Source: Diospyros lotus
Taxonomy: Eukaryota > Streptophyta > Magnoliopsida > Ericales > Ebenaceae
DNA length: 64,000 nucleotides
Reading direction: 5' to 3'
NCBI RefSeq assembly: GCF_014633365.1
Contig: NC_068343.1
Span: 33,077,307 to 33,141,306 of the forward strand
Shown here: positions 44,414 through 54,468 of the stretch, piece after piece
Position numbering within the stretch: the stretch's first letter is position 1
Layout: every line of letters begins with the position of its first letter
Program-made: the position numbers and the translations under genes
Notes under the pieces: generated by a model
What the model saw: only the letters and a program-made list of their open reading frames with translations
What the model was told of the DNA's origin: nothing
Databases searched by the model: none

Positions 44414-45145
44414 TTATGTGATCATATACCCCAGGAATTTTCTAGATTGAACTCCAAATGCACATTTTGCTAGGTTTAGGGGCATTTCGTATTGCCTAAA
44501 GACTTCAAGAACTTGCTCTAGCTTTTTTACATGCGATTCCTTCTCCTGACTTTTTACGATCATATCATCAACATAGGCCTCCATGGTATCACCCAATAAC
44601 TCTTTGAAGACTTTATTCACCATGCGCTGATAGGTGACCCTCGTATTTTTGAGCCCGAAGGGCATAACTTGGTAACAATATATCCCTTTCTCTATAATGA
44701 ACGATGTTTTCTCCTGATCTGGAGGATACATCATTATTTGATGACACCCCGAGAAGGCATCTAGAAAGCTCAACAGTTGATACCCAGATGTTTCATCCAC
44801 AAGACGGTCAATCCGAGGTAACGGGTAAGAGTCTTTAGGACACGCCTTGTTGAGGTTAGTGAAGTCTATACACACGCACCATTTTCCATTGGGCTTTTTA
44901 ACCATGATGACATTTGCCAGCCATTCTGGGTATAAGACCTCTCGAATGAAACCTGCCTTTAGTAGCTTATCAACTTCATCTTCTAATGCTGACAGTTTAT
45001 CAGGGGCAATATTCCTCTTCTTCTGTCGGACAGGCTTGAACTGAGGGTCCACATTCAGATGGTGACATATCACGTCTGGCCTGATCCCTGGCATATCCTT
45101 TGGTGTCCAAGCGAAGACATCCAAGTTTTTTCTTAGGCACTCCAT
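44414..45145 (-). CDS. Tat-2 reverse transcriptase
   Basis: This uninterrupted 243-codon segment starts MECLRKNLDVFAWTPKDMPG. It carries PEWLANVIMVKKPNGKWCV, CIDFTNLNKACPKDSYPLPR, FLDAFSGCHQIMM, MPFGLKNTRVTYQRMVNK and the active-site AYVDDMIVKS. It ends LAKCAFGVQSRKFLGYMIT. Reverse transcriptase makes cDNA from element RNA. All motif residues look intact in this segment. It is part of the pol polyprotein and the ATG is internal. Confidence 0.94.
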   Translation of the reverse strand: MECLRKNLDVFAWTPKDMPGIRPDVICHHLNVDPQFKPVRQKKRNIAPDKLSALEDEVDKLLKAGFIREVLYPEWLANVIMVKKPNGKWCVCIDFTNLNKACPKDSYPLPRIDRLVDETSGYQLLSFLDAFSGCHQIMMYPPDQEKTSFIIEKGIYCYQVMPFGLKNTRVTYQRMVNKVFKELLGDTMEAYVDDMIVKSQEKESHVKKLEQVLEVFRQYEMPLNLAKCAFGVQSRKFLGYMIT

Positions 45146-45265
45146 GATTTCTTATTTTACTGATTTCGGAAGCTGTGTGCCAACATACGCTAACTTCTCG
45201 GGGTCTGTATCGCTTAGGTGCACTGCTTCTAACTCTTCCACTGGTTGGGGCTTACTAGCAATCTC
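45146..45265 (-). other. Tat-2 protease-RT linker
   Basis: A short pol-derived linker with one stop (TAA near 45270 region), acidic in composition. No separate domain is seen. Confidence 0.5.
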
Positions 45266-45835
45266 TTATGCCAAGGATTTGTGTATAGCTTTCTCAGCAA
45301 TAGACAAAGTCTCTTCTATCCTTTTTCCTTTTGTAGATGACACATAATAGGATCTCGCCTTCCTTTGATCTCCACGAACTTGCCCCACTCCTGAGAGCAT
45401 GGGGAACTTCATTAATAAGTAGCAAGAGGAGACTACAGCTCTCATATCGTTGAGGAGCGGTCGGCCTAAAATCATGTTGTACTCTGCAGAAGGGGCTTTG
45501 ATCACCATAAAATTTGTCTGTCGAGTCACACTTTGAGGGTCGGCGCCCAATGTGACTGGTAGTTGAACGGATCCTGCCACTGGGACAGCTTCCCCAGTGA
45601 AGTTGTACAAGGGAGATGACACTCTTTTCAATCGGTCAGGGGACATATGCATTTGCTCGAAACAATTCCAATAGATCAGATTAACAGAGCTGCCACTATC
45701 CACCAAGATTCTACTGACAGGGTGTTTGGCGACAATTGCGGAAATTACCATTAGATCGTCATGCGGGAGTATTATATCACCCCTATCAGTAGGGGTGAAT
45801 GTGATGGGCTCCTCGTCTTCTCTTACCTCCATCAT
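45266..45835 (-). CDS. Tat-2 aspartic protease region
   Basis: The 189-codon segment has VSRILVDSGSSVNLIYWN, with the DSG catalytic motif, then FTGEAVPVAGSVQLPVTLG and AEYNMILGRPLLNDMRAV. It ends with the linker to RT. In Tat elements the protease lies between gag and RT, as here. The segment is open, but the join to gag is broken, and a G run of 19 lies upstream. Confidence 0.9.
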   Translation of the reverse strand: MMEVREDEEPITFTPTDRGDIILPHDDLMVISAIVAKHPVSRILVDSGSSVNLIYWNCFEQMHMSPDRLKRVSSPLYNFTGEAVPVAGSVQLPVTLGADPQSVTRQTNFMVIKAPSAEYNMILGRPLLNDMRAVVSSCYLLMKFPMLSGVGQVRGDQRKARSYYVSSTKGKRIEETLSIAEKAIHKSLA

Positions 45836-46076
45836 CGAATTGACCTGGTAGGCCTGACAAGCGTAGGCTTTTCAAGAAGAAGAAGTATTCCCAGCTAGAG
45901 TCTCGCCCCCAGAGATGACATGAATGGTTTGATGTGTCAGCTCATTGTCGGGGGGGGGGGGGGGGGGGCATAATTCTGTCTTCATTTTGCCACAAATTTC
46001 GTCTGTCTTGACCCTCGGGTCTTTCTTCCATTCTTTGACGATCTCGGTCGTTTCTTCCTTCAGTCCTTACATACCT
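45836..46076 (-). pseudogene. Tat-2 gag-protease junction with G run
   Basis: A minus-strand polyprotein linker, rich in Arg and Glu codons, contains a homopolymer of 19 G on the plus strand (45950-45968). The run would shift the frame easily. No domain is seen. Confidence 0.6.
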
Positions 46077-46928
46077 TTACAAGTGCCCTTCCCGAATGAG
46101 TGCTTCAATCTGGTTTTTTAACTCCCTACACTGGTCAGTAGAGTGCCCTCGAATCCGGTGATACCTGCAGTATTCTTCTTGATTTCTCCCCATGGGACGG
46201 TCTACCTTCTTCGAAAGCTGGAGAAGGCCCGACCCCTCTACTGCTGCCAGTATAGTTGACCGGGGTTGATTGAGCCTAGTGTAATGATGGAATTGTGGTC
46301 CAACTGCATCCGACCTCCTGGTTTGTTCTTTTTGCTGATTCAATCCTTCTTCATGATCTCGCTCTTTTCTTTTCCTTTCTCCATCTTCATTTCCCCCTAT
46401 TGTTCTCATCATCTCTGTGTGGAGTACGTACTTATTGGCTCTAACAAACAGGTGTGCCAAAGATTTTGGCGGGTCTAGAGATAATGATTCTTGCAAAGGG
46501 GGTAGTCTTGTCCCTTGGAACATAGCGGACATAGCCATTTCAATAGGCAAATTGCAAATCTCAAGCGTGGCATTCCGAAATCTGTCCACGTAGTGACGTA
46601 GGGTTTCCTTATGCCCTTGTTGAATGCTAAGAAGGTACGTTGCGTCTTTCTTTCTTTGACTGTTAATAATGAATGCCTTAATGAACTCCGTTTTTAACTG
46701 CCTGAATGAAGAAATGGATGTTTCTGGTAAACCATTAAACCAGGCCTGAGTGTGCCTAGTTAGGGTTAAGGGGAATGCCCTACACATTATCTCATCGTCC
46801 CATCCATGCAGCATCATTAAAGATTCGTAATTTTGCACGTGATCATAGGGGTCGTCCTTGCCTGAATAAGGGTTTATCTGGGGCATTTTGAACTTTCTCG
46901 GCAAGGGTTTCTCCATTACTTCTTCCAC
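46077..46928 (-). CDS. Tat-2 gag core with zinc-knuckle-like end
   Basis: This 283-codon segment reads LPRKFKMPQINPYSGKDDP, YDHVQNYESLMMLHGWDDE, then CRAFPLTLTRHTQAWFNGL and IQQGHKETLRHYVDRF, the conserved retrotransposon gag fold. The end has EEYCRYHRIRGHSTDQCREL, the zinc-knuckle-like motif of Tat gag. Gag assembles the particle and packages RNA. The start ATG is internal; the N-terminal part continues to 47797. Confidence 0.93.
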   Translation of the reverse strand: MEEVMEKPLPRKFKMPQINPYSGKDDPYDHVQNYESLMMLHGWDDEIMCRAFPLTLTRHTQAWFNGLPETSISSFRQLKTEFIKAFIINSQRKKDATYLLSIQQGHKETLRHYVDRFRNATLEICNLPIEMAMSAMFQGTRLPPLQESLSLDPPKSLAHLFVRANKYVLHTEMMRTIGGNEDGERKRKERDHEEGLNQQKEQTRRSDAVGPQFHHYTRLNQPRSTILAAVEGSGLLQLSKKVDRPMGRNQEEYCRYHRIRGHSTDQCRELKNQIEALIREGHL

Positions 46929-47797
46929 GAATGGTAGCTTTCTTCAAGATTGTTCCTCGAGAACAGGTAGTAACTTATTCTGTTATAGTACTCGCTCTAT
47001 CATTTTTTTCATATCGGCTGTCTCTCGTGCACTAAATGCGGTAGGGTTGTCATCGGGCCCATCTCTCTGTCTAGAATCCCGATCTCTTTCCATAGGAGTG
47101 CTGGCTACCTTTTCAGAGTATCTTCCTCTTTGTGGACTTTGCCTTTCCGTCTTTCGACGATCATTTCCTTCTCATTTTCTCGCTGTGGAGAGGTTTGGCT
47201 ATAAGCTCATCTTAAAGGGGATCTTGGTGGGTTGTTTCGAATATGGACATGTTGAGCATGGGTTTTAGGGCTCACTTCTCGGTAGGAGCCATCCCCCGGT
47301 ACCTCCCGACGTGTACTGTGGGAGGGAATTGTCTCTGGTATAAACTTCCTTAATGCCTCTGGGATTGTCCCATGAGGAACCAAACTTTGCAAGATACCAG
47401 CCATTTCCCGATGGGCTTGCATTCCTTTAGAATGTTGTTGTCGTAGAGCCTCATACTCTGCCCAAGGAACGATAGATGGAACTTGTATCCCTAGGTAGGG
47501 TCCTAAGAGAACATGTGAGGCAGTAAGAGGCGGCACTTGAAGTTGCACCCCCAATGGGTGAGAGGGCTCTGGAAGAGGCGGCTGCTGGTGAGTGAGGGAT
47601 GGAGGACCCTCACGAGGAGATTGATGGATGAGGGGCGGTTGACCCCCATGGGTGAGGGGCGGATGGCCCCCATGGATGAGGGGTAGTGGGCCCTCCTGGG
47701 TAGATGGATGTTGTTCTTCTGCCCGAGCGAGGGTCTCTCGTCGAGGTGATTGGGCACCCTTTGAGAGGGTCTGGCGATTACTTCAGGTTTGAGCCAT
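46929..47797 (-). pseudogene. Tat-2 gag N-terminal region
   Basis: The likely start ATG is at 47797 (minus) and reads MAQT, followed by a stop at codon 5, then NRQTLSKGAQSPRRETL. A Pro/His/Gly-rich repeat (LTHGGQPPLIHGGHPP-like) follows. The 47207-47554 frame has WAEYEALRQQHSKGM, HREMAGILQSLVP and IPEALRKFIPET. A frameshift or stop near 47207 separates it from the gag core. The start was chosen because it is the first ATG after the primer-binding site. Confidence 0.75.
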
Positions 47798-47835
47798 AGT
47801 GAGGGAATAGTTCTGTGGCTTTTTGTTTGCGTTTC

Positions 47836-47852
47836 TCACAGACGGCGCCAAT
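47836..47852 (-). other. Tat-2 primer-binding site
   Basis: On the minus strand, two bases after the LTR end, TGGCGCCGTCTGTGAG is a well-preserved primer-binding site of the type used by Tat and Athila elements, complementary to a tRNA 3' end (often reported as tRNA-Asp). Confidence 0.85.
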
Positions 47853-48188
47853 TGTTGTTACTCGGTAACAACAATAAATTTGTAAAATGGGGAACTGCAG
47901 ATGGATGACCCTCTGATGAACGATTCGAGCGATGGGTGACCCTCTCGTGGTCTATCTGAGCGATGTATGAGTCTTCCGAGGTGAACACGGCGATGGGTGA
48001 GCCCTTTTTGTCGGATTGAGAACGATGGGTGACCTGCTGAAAAAAGAATCGGTTAGGGGCGCGGGCGAAGGTCCCCGCGTGAACCCTCCGATGCTTAAAT
48101 TAGATCACCGTAAGAGTAGAGTACTTGAGAGTAAAAGTGAAAATATGAGAGCTAGAGACTGCATACCAAATGAGGGAAAGTGACCTCC

Positions 48189-48199
48189 TATTTATAGCA
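48189..48199 (-). promoter_or_regulatory. TATA box of the Tat-2 LTR
   Basis: CTATAAATAGG on the minus strand lies upstream of the LTR leader, in the direction of gag-pol transcription. Confidence 0.7.
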
Positions 48200-48349
48200 A
48201 GAAGATGGGCATCCATGTGTCGTGTGACCCGAGCTTTGCGGCAAGAATCTCGGAGAAGCTTTGACTGAGTCTCGCGAGAGTAGGTTTAGGCCGATTATCT
48301 TGGAGGCGTCAGCGCAAGAATAGGAGGCATGTGGATGTTAGTGCGGCAC

Positions 48350-48960
48350 CTTGGGAGACCCTCACTCGGGGGTATGCACAAGCGCGGGCAATGAGAGCAC
48401 GAGGGGCTGTGCGTGTGGGTGCACGGGGTCGGGTGCGAAGGGGCCATATGCGGGGGCGCGCACGAGAGGTCGCGCGTGTGGATGGCCGCGCTCATGGGCG
48501 ACAGCATGCGCCGATGGCTACGCGAGCGCGGGTGGCCGCGCAAATGGGCACCCGCGTGCGGGGGCGTGCGCGCTAAGGCGCGGCTACCCCGAGTGACCCT
48601 CACTCTGGGGGAAGGCCGCACGCAGGGGCGCGCGCGTGCTATGGTGCGACTCCCTCGAGTGACCCTTACTCGGGGGGAAGGCCGCGCGCAGGGGCGCGCG
48701 TGCGGCCGTCTGCGCGCTGCCGTTCTCGCACGCAGTCGTGCGCACGCGCAGCTGAGCCCCCCGAGTGGTGTCACTCGGGGGTACCATACCCCCGAGTGAC
48801 CCTCACTCGGGGGTGGCGCCCTGTGGGCCAGGGGCGTGGCCCCCACCAAGCAGCCGCGTGCTGCTTGGCCGGGCGCGCTTGGGGCCCCGTGTGCACAAAG
48901 GGCTGTGCTGGGCGTGCTCGCACACCTGGGTGGCCTCTTTCGATCATCCATGGGGCTGCC
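48350..48960. repeat. GC-rich hairpin repeats in the Tat-2 LTR
   Basis: The palindrome CCCCGAGTGACCCTCACTCG and variants occur at 48587-48610, 48653-48678, 48757-48780 and 48789-48813, with a half copy near 48358. Between them GCGCGCG and GGCCGCGCGCAGGGG words repeat. Long frames on both strands (such as 48295-48951) result from the high GC and are not genes. Confidence 0.8.
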
Positions 48961-49014
48961 ACGTGGTGCTCCCTCGGGCTACCGCGTGGCGTTTGCATTG
49001 CTCTTCTCCTATCA

Positions 49015-49945
49015 GTATTTTTATGCAAAACAATGATATTATATAAAGATAAAATTTTATTTAATGGATAATTTTCTATAATTTAATTAATATTTTAAGT
49101 GTCTATTCATATTCCTCATAAATAGCATTTATTTTTGATTGATTGATGGATTAATTAAATATTTAATATTCATATAATAATGTATTGGAAAACCAATGAT
49201 TAGCATTGAAAATCTCATGTATTTAAAATTCATTATTAATTTTACAGTAATTAGTACTTATTATTTCAAATCAATTGAAAAATTTAAATTATTAATGCAA
49301 ATTACTAAATACAAATTATTAATGAAAAAAAAGTAATAAATGCAAATTATTAATGCAAGTTTCAGGGGGAATTTTTTTTTCCAGACTATCCTACTTTTAT
49401 ATATATAAAGATATACACACAAATTACACATTTACCCCACTAATTCTCCTTAATTGCACTTGGGCATTTCATTAATTACAAATACACCCTCAACCATGGT
49501 ATTAATTTGCATTACGATACTTAAAATGCAAAATTAATAACTTCAAACTTACTTGATAAGAACGATTTCGTCCTTGTGCTCTCACGGGATCTTTGTTTCA
49601 TTCCAAAACCATCACAGGATTGATCGTTATGAAAAACTGAAACCCCCTCAAGGTTCCATTGATTTCCCGGAGATCCCCTATGGCAATTCAGTTTTTCAGC
49701 CTAAATCATAGCTGTATTTTAGCTATATCGAAAATCGTTTCTGATCTAATTTCTTTCGATTCTAAAAATCCTATCTCGGGATGCTCACCAATGTCGTATA
49801 ATTTTCTTAGATATCTTGGCTCCAAGGCACTCCCTATAGTCAATTCAGTCAATTTTTGGGCTATTTAGATACCAATCTTTCCCGAAATTTCATTTTTCTA
49901 ATAAAACACTTATTCTCAAATAATCTCAATTTCTTGGGTATTACA
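49015..49945 (-). repeat. Family Z solo LTR, 5' part
   Basis: On the minus strand the LTR starts TGTAATACCCAAGAAATTGA (49945 down) and matches 54469-54830 for at least 380 bp, including the TTTTATTAGAAAAATGAAAT and CTAAATAGCCCAAAAATTGA words. Further left (49015-49560) the sequence becomes AT-rich and similarity is unclear. CATAT follows at 49946-49950, matching 39044-39048. Confidence 0.75.
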
Positions 49946-49950
49946 CATAT

Positions 49951-50215
49951 TATCACATAAAAAAATATCAAAGTATAAAGATTAAATTGACTTGAAATTA
50001 GGTTCACTAATATAATTAAAATAATAAAATTTTAAATTATCATTAAAAAAACATAAAAATACAATATAGATTTTGCCAAACCCAATTGCATAGTTAGGCA
50101 CAAGCTACATAAACCTATGTCTTCCCATGACCCTACTCACGCCATATTTAAACCATAAGAGTTACAAAAGAAAATTGTATCGCCCATCAAAGTGGTGAAG
50201 AACGATGCTTGATTT
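49951..50215. other. AT-rich flank, possible inverted-repeat arm
   Basis: The reverse complement of about 49960-50085 (GGCAAAATCTATATT, TATTTTTATG, ATTTTAATTATA) resembles 38690-38790 on the far side of the Z LTR (GGCCAAATCTATATTTT and following). The Z LTR may have inserted into a foldback element. Tentative. Confidence 0.35.
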
Positions 50216-50220
50216 ATATA

Positions 50221-52205
50221 TGTTGATATATGATTCAAAATATATTGATATGTTATATGCTATTTGATTAATTCATGTAAATGACATATGGTATATAGTA
50301 TTGTATTTTATGTTAAATATATTGACAAGTATACACTTCATGTGCATTTCATTTGCATTTGCATTTGGGTTTCATGTGGGATTATATATATGTATAATGA
50401 TCAGGTGCTTGTGGGCCATTGATCTATGAGAAACCCTTAATCCAAGAGCTGCCAGCTACTCTCCCCTTTGTATATAAGCCCCATTTAGAATTCCAATTGG
50501 CAGATTGAGACACCATCACACTCGAACAAATACCCTTATCACACGAGAGAGAGAAGTCGTCGAAGAAGAACAAGGTGATCGGAAAGGTAAACGATGCAAG
50601 GAATCTTCGATTTTAATCTTTGTAAGTAAATCACTTGTTAGTTTGATTATTTGGGTCACTACAAAAAAATTAATTTTTTAAAGCAATTTTTTTGCGACGA
50701 TTTTAAACCGCCACAAAATACGTTTCTTTCGGCAATTTTTTTAACATTTTGTAGCGGATTATAAACCGCCACAAAATACATTTTCTGAGGCAATTTTTTT
50801 AACATTTTGTGGCGATTTTAAAAAATCGTCACAAAATTTTAAAAATAATTTAATAATTAAAAAATAGAAATTAAATTTTACGACGATTTTTGAGAAACCG
50901 CCGTAAAATTTAAAAAATAATTTAATAATCTAAAAATAAAATTAAATTAACATTTACGGCGATTTTGAAGAACAGTTGCAAAATTCATAAAAAATTAAAT
51001 TTTGCAGTGATTTTTCAAAAATCGCTTCAAAATTTTAAAATAATTTAATAATTAAAAAATAAAAAATAAATTTTGCATCGATTTTTGAAAACCGTTACTA
51101 AATTCATTTAAAAATTAAATTTTACAGCTGTTTTAAAATATAGAAAATAATTTAATAATTAAAAATAAAATTAAAAAATATATAAAATTTTAATAATTTA
51201 TAAATATAAATTTTTAAAAAAATATGTTAACTCTTCTATTTTATTTTTTAATTAATTAATTAATTTATTCCATTATTTTTAAAAAATATATTTTTAATGT
51301 AACCAATTAATTTTTTTATAATTTATATTAAAAAAATATAAAATATAATTCTAAAAAATAGTGATTAGATTAGTATATAATAAGGATGTTTTGCAAATCA
51401 GATGGCTTCGCGCATGCGCGTGCACGAGAGTCCCCGAGTTTGAAAGTAGGGAAGGGGAAGGAGCTAGAATTAAATTTTCAACATTGCCACATGGCATGCG
51501 GACATGCAGCCATGTGGTGCACGCAGGCAAGCGGCCAGGAGTGCGCCACTAAAATTCAAGGTTTTTGAAATTTTGAGACGGTTTTGAAATTGTCGCTAAT
51601 TATTTTAAAAATTGCTGCTAACTTTATTATTTAGCGGTGGTTTTCAAACCGTCGTAAAAAAATGTAATTTGCGACGGTTACTCTAGCGGTTGTTGAAAAC
51701 CACCGCTAAATGCTCCACAACGGTTGTTTTAGCGACGATTTTCAAAATCACCGCTAAAATTCTTTGTGGTGGTTAAAATCGCCGCTAAAATTCTTTGTGG
51801 TGGTTAAAATTGCCGCTAAATGCAAAAAAAAAAAATCGCCTCTAAATGTCGATTTTTTGGTAGTGGGTGAGAGATTAGTGAGATTGAGAGTGCTAGGAAT
51901 AGCTCTGGTTTTTCATGAGCTTTATACTCTGTTTGATTCGTTTTCTTATTTTAGTAAGACAGTTCTATTTCGTCTTGTATATCGATTCTGTAAGTCCATT
52001 GTATATATTATCATAGTGGATTGACTAGGGTGAAACCCTGCCGTGAGTAGGATTGTTTTGATCCAAACACATAAACTCTGTGTTCTTCATTTTTCTATTT
52101 TTGTTGTGTGTGTATTTTTCATTTCTTCGTTTTTGTTCGGATATTCGTGGATATTGGTACTACTATAAGTTTTGGTTGTGTGTTTATTTCACATGTATTC
52201 TAACA
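50221..52205 (+). repeat. Copia-like solo LTR containing a CACTA element
   Basis: It starts TGTTGATATATG and ends GTATTCTAACA, with flanking ATATA at 50216-50220 and 52206-52210. A TATA box (TGTATATAAG, about 50479), a leader and words such as GGGTGAAACCCTGCCGTGAG (about 52030) are typical of plant Copia LTRs. Without the CACTA insertion it is about 770 bp. The duplication is low complexity, so the limits are moderately certain. Confidence 0.7.
50657..51865. mobile_element. Non-autonomous CACTA (En/Spm) element, 1209 bp
   Basis: The ends are CACTACAAAAAAATT and CACTACCAAAAAATC (the second on the minus strand), flanked by the 3-bp duplication GGT at 50654-50656 and 51866-51868. Both ends carry many subterminal hairpin words such as GCGACGATTT...AAACCGCC and CACCGCTAAAATTC. 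Subterminal repeats are transposase-binding sites in this superfamily. The centre (about 51361-51560) is GC-richer, with frames of about 60 codons but no transposase, and may be a captured fragment. Confidence 0.92.
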
Positions 52206-52249
52206 ATATATTTAGCATGTAATTTGATATAACATAAGGTTATGGACAA
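52206..52249. other. Short flank between Copia-like LTR and family W LTR
   Basis: AT-rich bases with the ATATA target-site copy at the left. Nothing else is visible. Confidence 0.6.
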
Positions 52250-54468
52250 TGTAACGTCACACATTGTGATGCCCTTGATCCTACCTTTGGGGTGTCACCA
52301 TAACCCATGATTACAGCCATGACCATTGATCGATTTTGAAGGACGGGTATGCGCCCAAGATGTGGGCTTCTTTATAGCGGCCTACTCTAGAATTATCTCG
52401 TTAGTATAAGAAATCCGAAAGAAGTTTGTCACAAAAATGATATAGATTAACACTTAAATAAAATACTCAACATTTTTTTTTTCCTTGCTCACTGAATAAT
52501 AAGAGCCAAAAATAATACATTTCATTCATGACTTGACTTACATAATCCCTTGGGCTAGATGACCATACGATCCAAAATAAAAGGGAAATATTGCAAATTG
52601 CACACTAAATTTTTGCTTTACAAGCACTTAAACAAAATACACCCTATACCTTTTAGTTGGGAACATCTCTGTATACCTCTAAACCTAGACTCTAGCCCCA
52701 TTAGACTTGCCTTTTGCAATTTTCTTTCCCTTACCTGAAATGATAAGAGTAAGCAAGGTGAGCCATAAGGCTCAGCTATAATATATAATCAACAAGTGAG
52801 ATCGTAGAATCAAGGCATGGATAGACCAAATGGAGTATACCCGACTCCCCAAAGGATAATAAAAATTCCATTATTAATTTTCCCATCATTAATACCATCC
52901 CATGCCATCATCATTACACATTTTATGCAACATTCCATTTCTCATAAACATATAGATTCCCATGCATCACTTCAGTTCACATGACCATCTGTTTACATGG
53001 ATCACTTTGACTCTCAAAGCCTCCATTCACATGAATCATATCGGCTCACATAGCCTTTCATTCACATGCATGCATATGTGTATACATATATATATATATA
53101 TAAGCATCAATCAACCATTCACTTGGCTTGAGCATTGCCTACTAGGTTATATGGCCACTTCACCCGCGTCAGGCGCTCCATAGGATATCATTTTCTTTCT
53201 CATCCTCTGGATCATAGTCATCGCGTGAAAATAACCTCATGTAGAGGAATTAACAAAACCTAACATCATAAGATATTACAACCGTTTAAACAAATCATCT
53301 TCCAAACAAAATAAGGATTACATAACTGAAAGAAACATAAATATTATCTAACACGCTCGTACATCCTCAACTCTATCCGATCATGTCCTCATCCCTGTTG
53401 CGACCTTTGTCTGGAACGTTTGAATGTTCTAGGGGCAGAACCCAGATTAGATGTTGAATCATCTAAGTGATGGCACATAAACAATTTTATAGAACGCATG
53501 AAACGAGTATAAGCATTGCATATACAAAATGATACGACACATCAACCTTAAGAAATCTCCCTGGCATACTCAACCTCCCATGGAAAATCCATTCCACACA
53601 TCGTTGGGATTGACCTTATTGCGACATACTTAATCTTCGGGTGCCCAACATTGTCACCCGATCAACAGAAATTAACCTTGCCCCATTCTGATGAAGACCC
53701 CATCCCAACCCATTGGACTATGACATGATTTCAATATAACAATGTAATGAAAACCACTTGCCATGCAATTTCACAAATCATATCCAGTTGATGCGTCACG
53801 TGAAAAATGACTTGATATGCACAATATGCTTAAAAATAAAAAAGGTAGTATAACCACATATAATTCAACCACCTCGAAGTAAAACCATAAAGTAAACCTC
53901 GGGTTGAACCACCCACATAAATGATACTAGGTTTTGAAAAGACTGCTCATTCACATCAGATAGTAATTCGGCATATTCCTCGAAAAATGTGTTGACCTCG
54001 AATAGTGTATAAAACCCAAACACTTATAATGATCCTTTCATGGCCAGTAATTATTCAAGGAAATCAATATTTATGGTTTTCCTAATTTATTCCATAATTT
54101 TTTCAATTTTCCTCATTTTTGTAACCTTTTTTCCCTTAGAAAATTCATAATAAATACCTAACACCCAATTCACCAAATATTTTTGCACAGATATTCCTAA
54201 AATAATTTTTCAAAAATTATAAAATTAATTTCGAACAAAACCTGTGCCTCACGCATTGAGCAAGTGGCTTGCGAGTGAAGTCCTCGCGTGCTGGTCACAC
54301 TTATTGTCTTCTCCAGCTTCCTTCTTCGGCTCCGACAGTCTGTAACAGCTTCCAACGACCAAACAAGTTATACAGCCTTGAAGCTCTCATTGAGGCGATC
54401 CTAAGGGTATCTTTAAATTTCAGAAACAACCATCGAAAGGGCCCTTAATGGCCGTTTACAGGTGTGAT
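52250..54468 (-). repeat. Family W LTR, 3' part
   Basis: On the minus strand it ends CACAATGTGTGACGTTACA. It shares landmarks with family Z (AACATTCAAACGTTC-like word near 53420) and with family X (the GTGAGCCATAAGGCTCAG word at 52758-52775). Landmarks fit an LTR of about 3.1 kb together with 57045-57933. No coding sequence is seen; frame 52962-53183 has no domain. Flanking five-base sequences (GACAA, CCATG) do not match, so the target-site duplication is missing. Confidence 0.6.

Larger units (their letters stand above)
39871..49014 (-). mobile_element. Tat-2: Tat-lineage Ty3/gypsy retrotransposon lacking its 3' LTR
   Basis: On the minus strand it has a 5' LTR (47853-49014), primer-binding site, gag, protease, RT, RNase H, second RNase H and integrase. 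An extra ORF lies on the plus strand downstream (39945-41355). No sequence like the 5' LTR is found near 39.9 kb, so the 3' LTR was lost by deletion. Gag has an early stop and several domains are frameshifted, although individual segments are longer and cleaner than in Tat-1. The element sits in the middle of a Z solo LTR. Confidence 0.9.
47853..49014 (-). repeat. Tat-2 5' LTR
   Basis: It ends on the minus strand with ACCGAGTAACAACA before the primer-binding site. The start is placed at TGATAGGAGAAGAG near 49014, but this edge is uncertain because there is no second LTR to compare. A TATA box (CTATAAATAGG on the minus strand, about 48188-48198) is present. A GC-rich island with hairpin repeats fills about 48350-48960. 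Confidence 0.75.

Noticed and set aside
48295..48951. A 218-codon minus-strand frame and several overlapping plus-strand frames
   Set aside because: They lie in the GC-rich hairpin block of an LTR, are low complexity on all strands, and show no domain. High GC makes long frames by chance.
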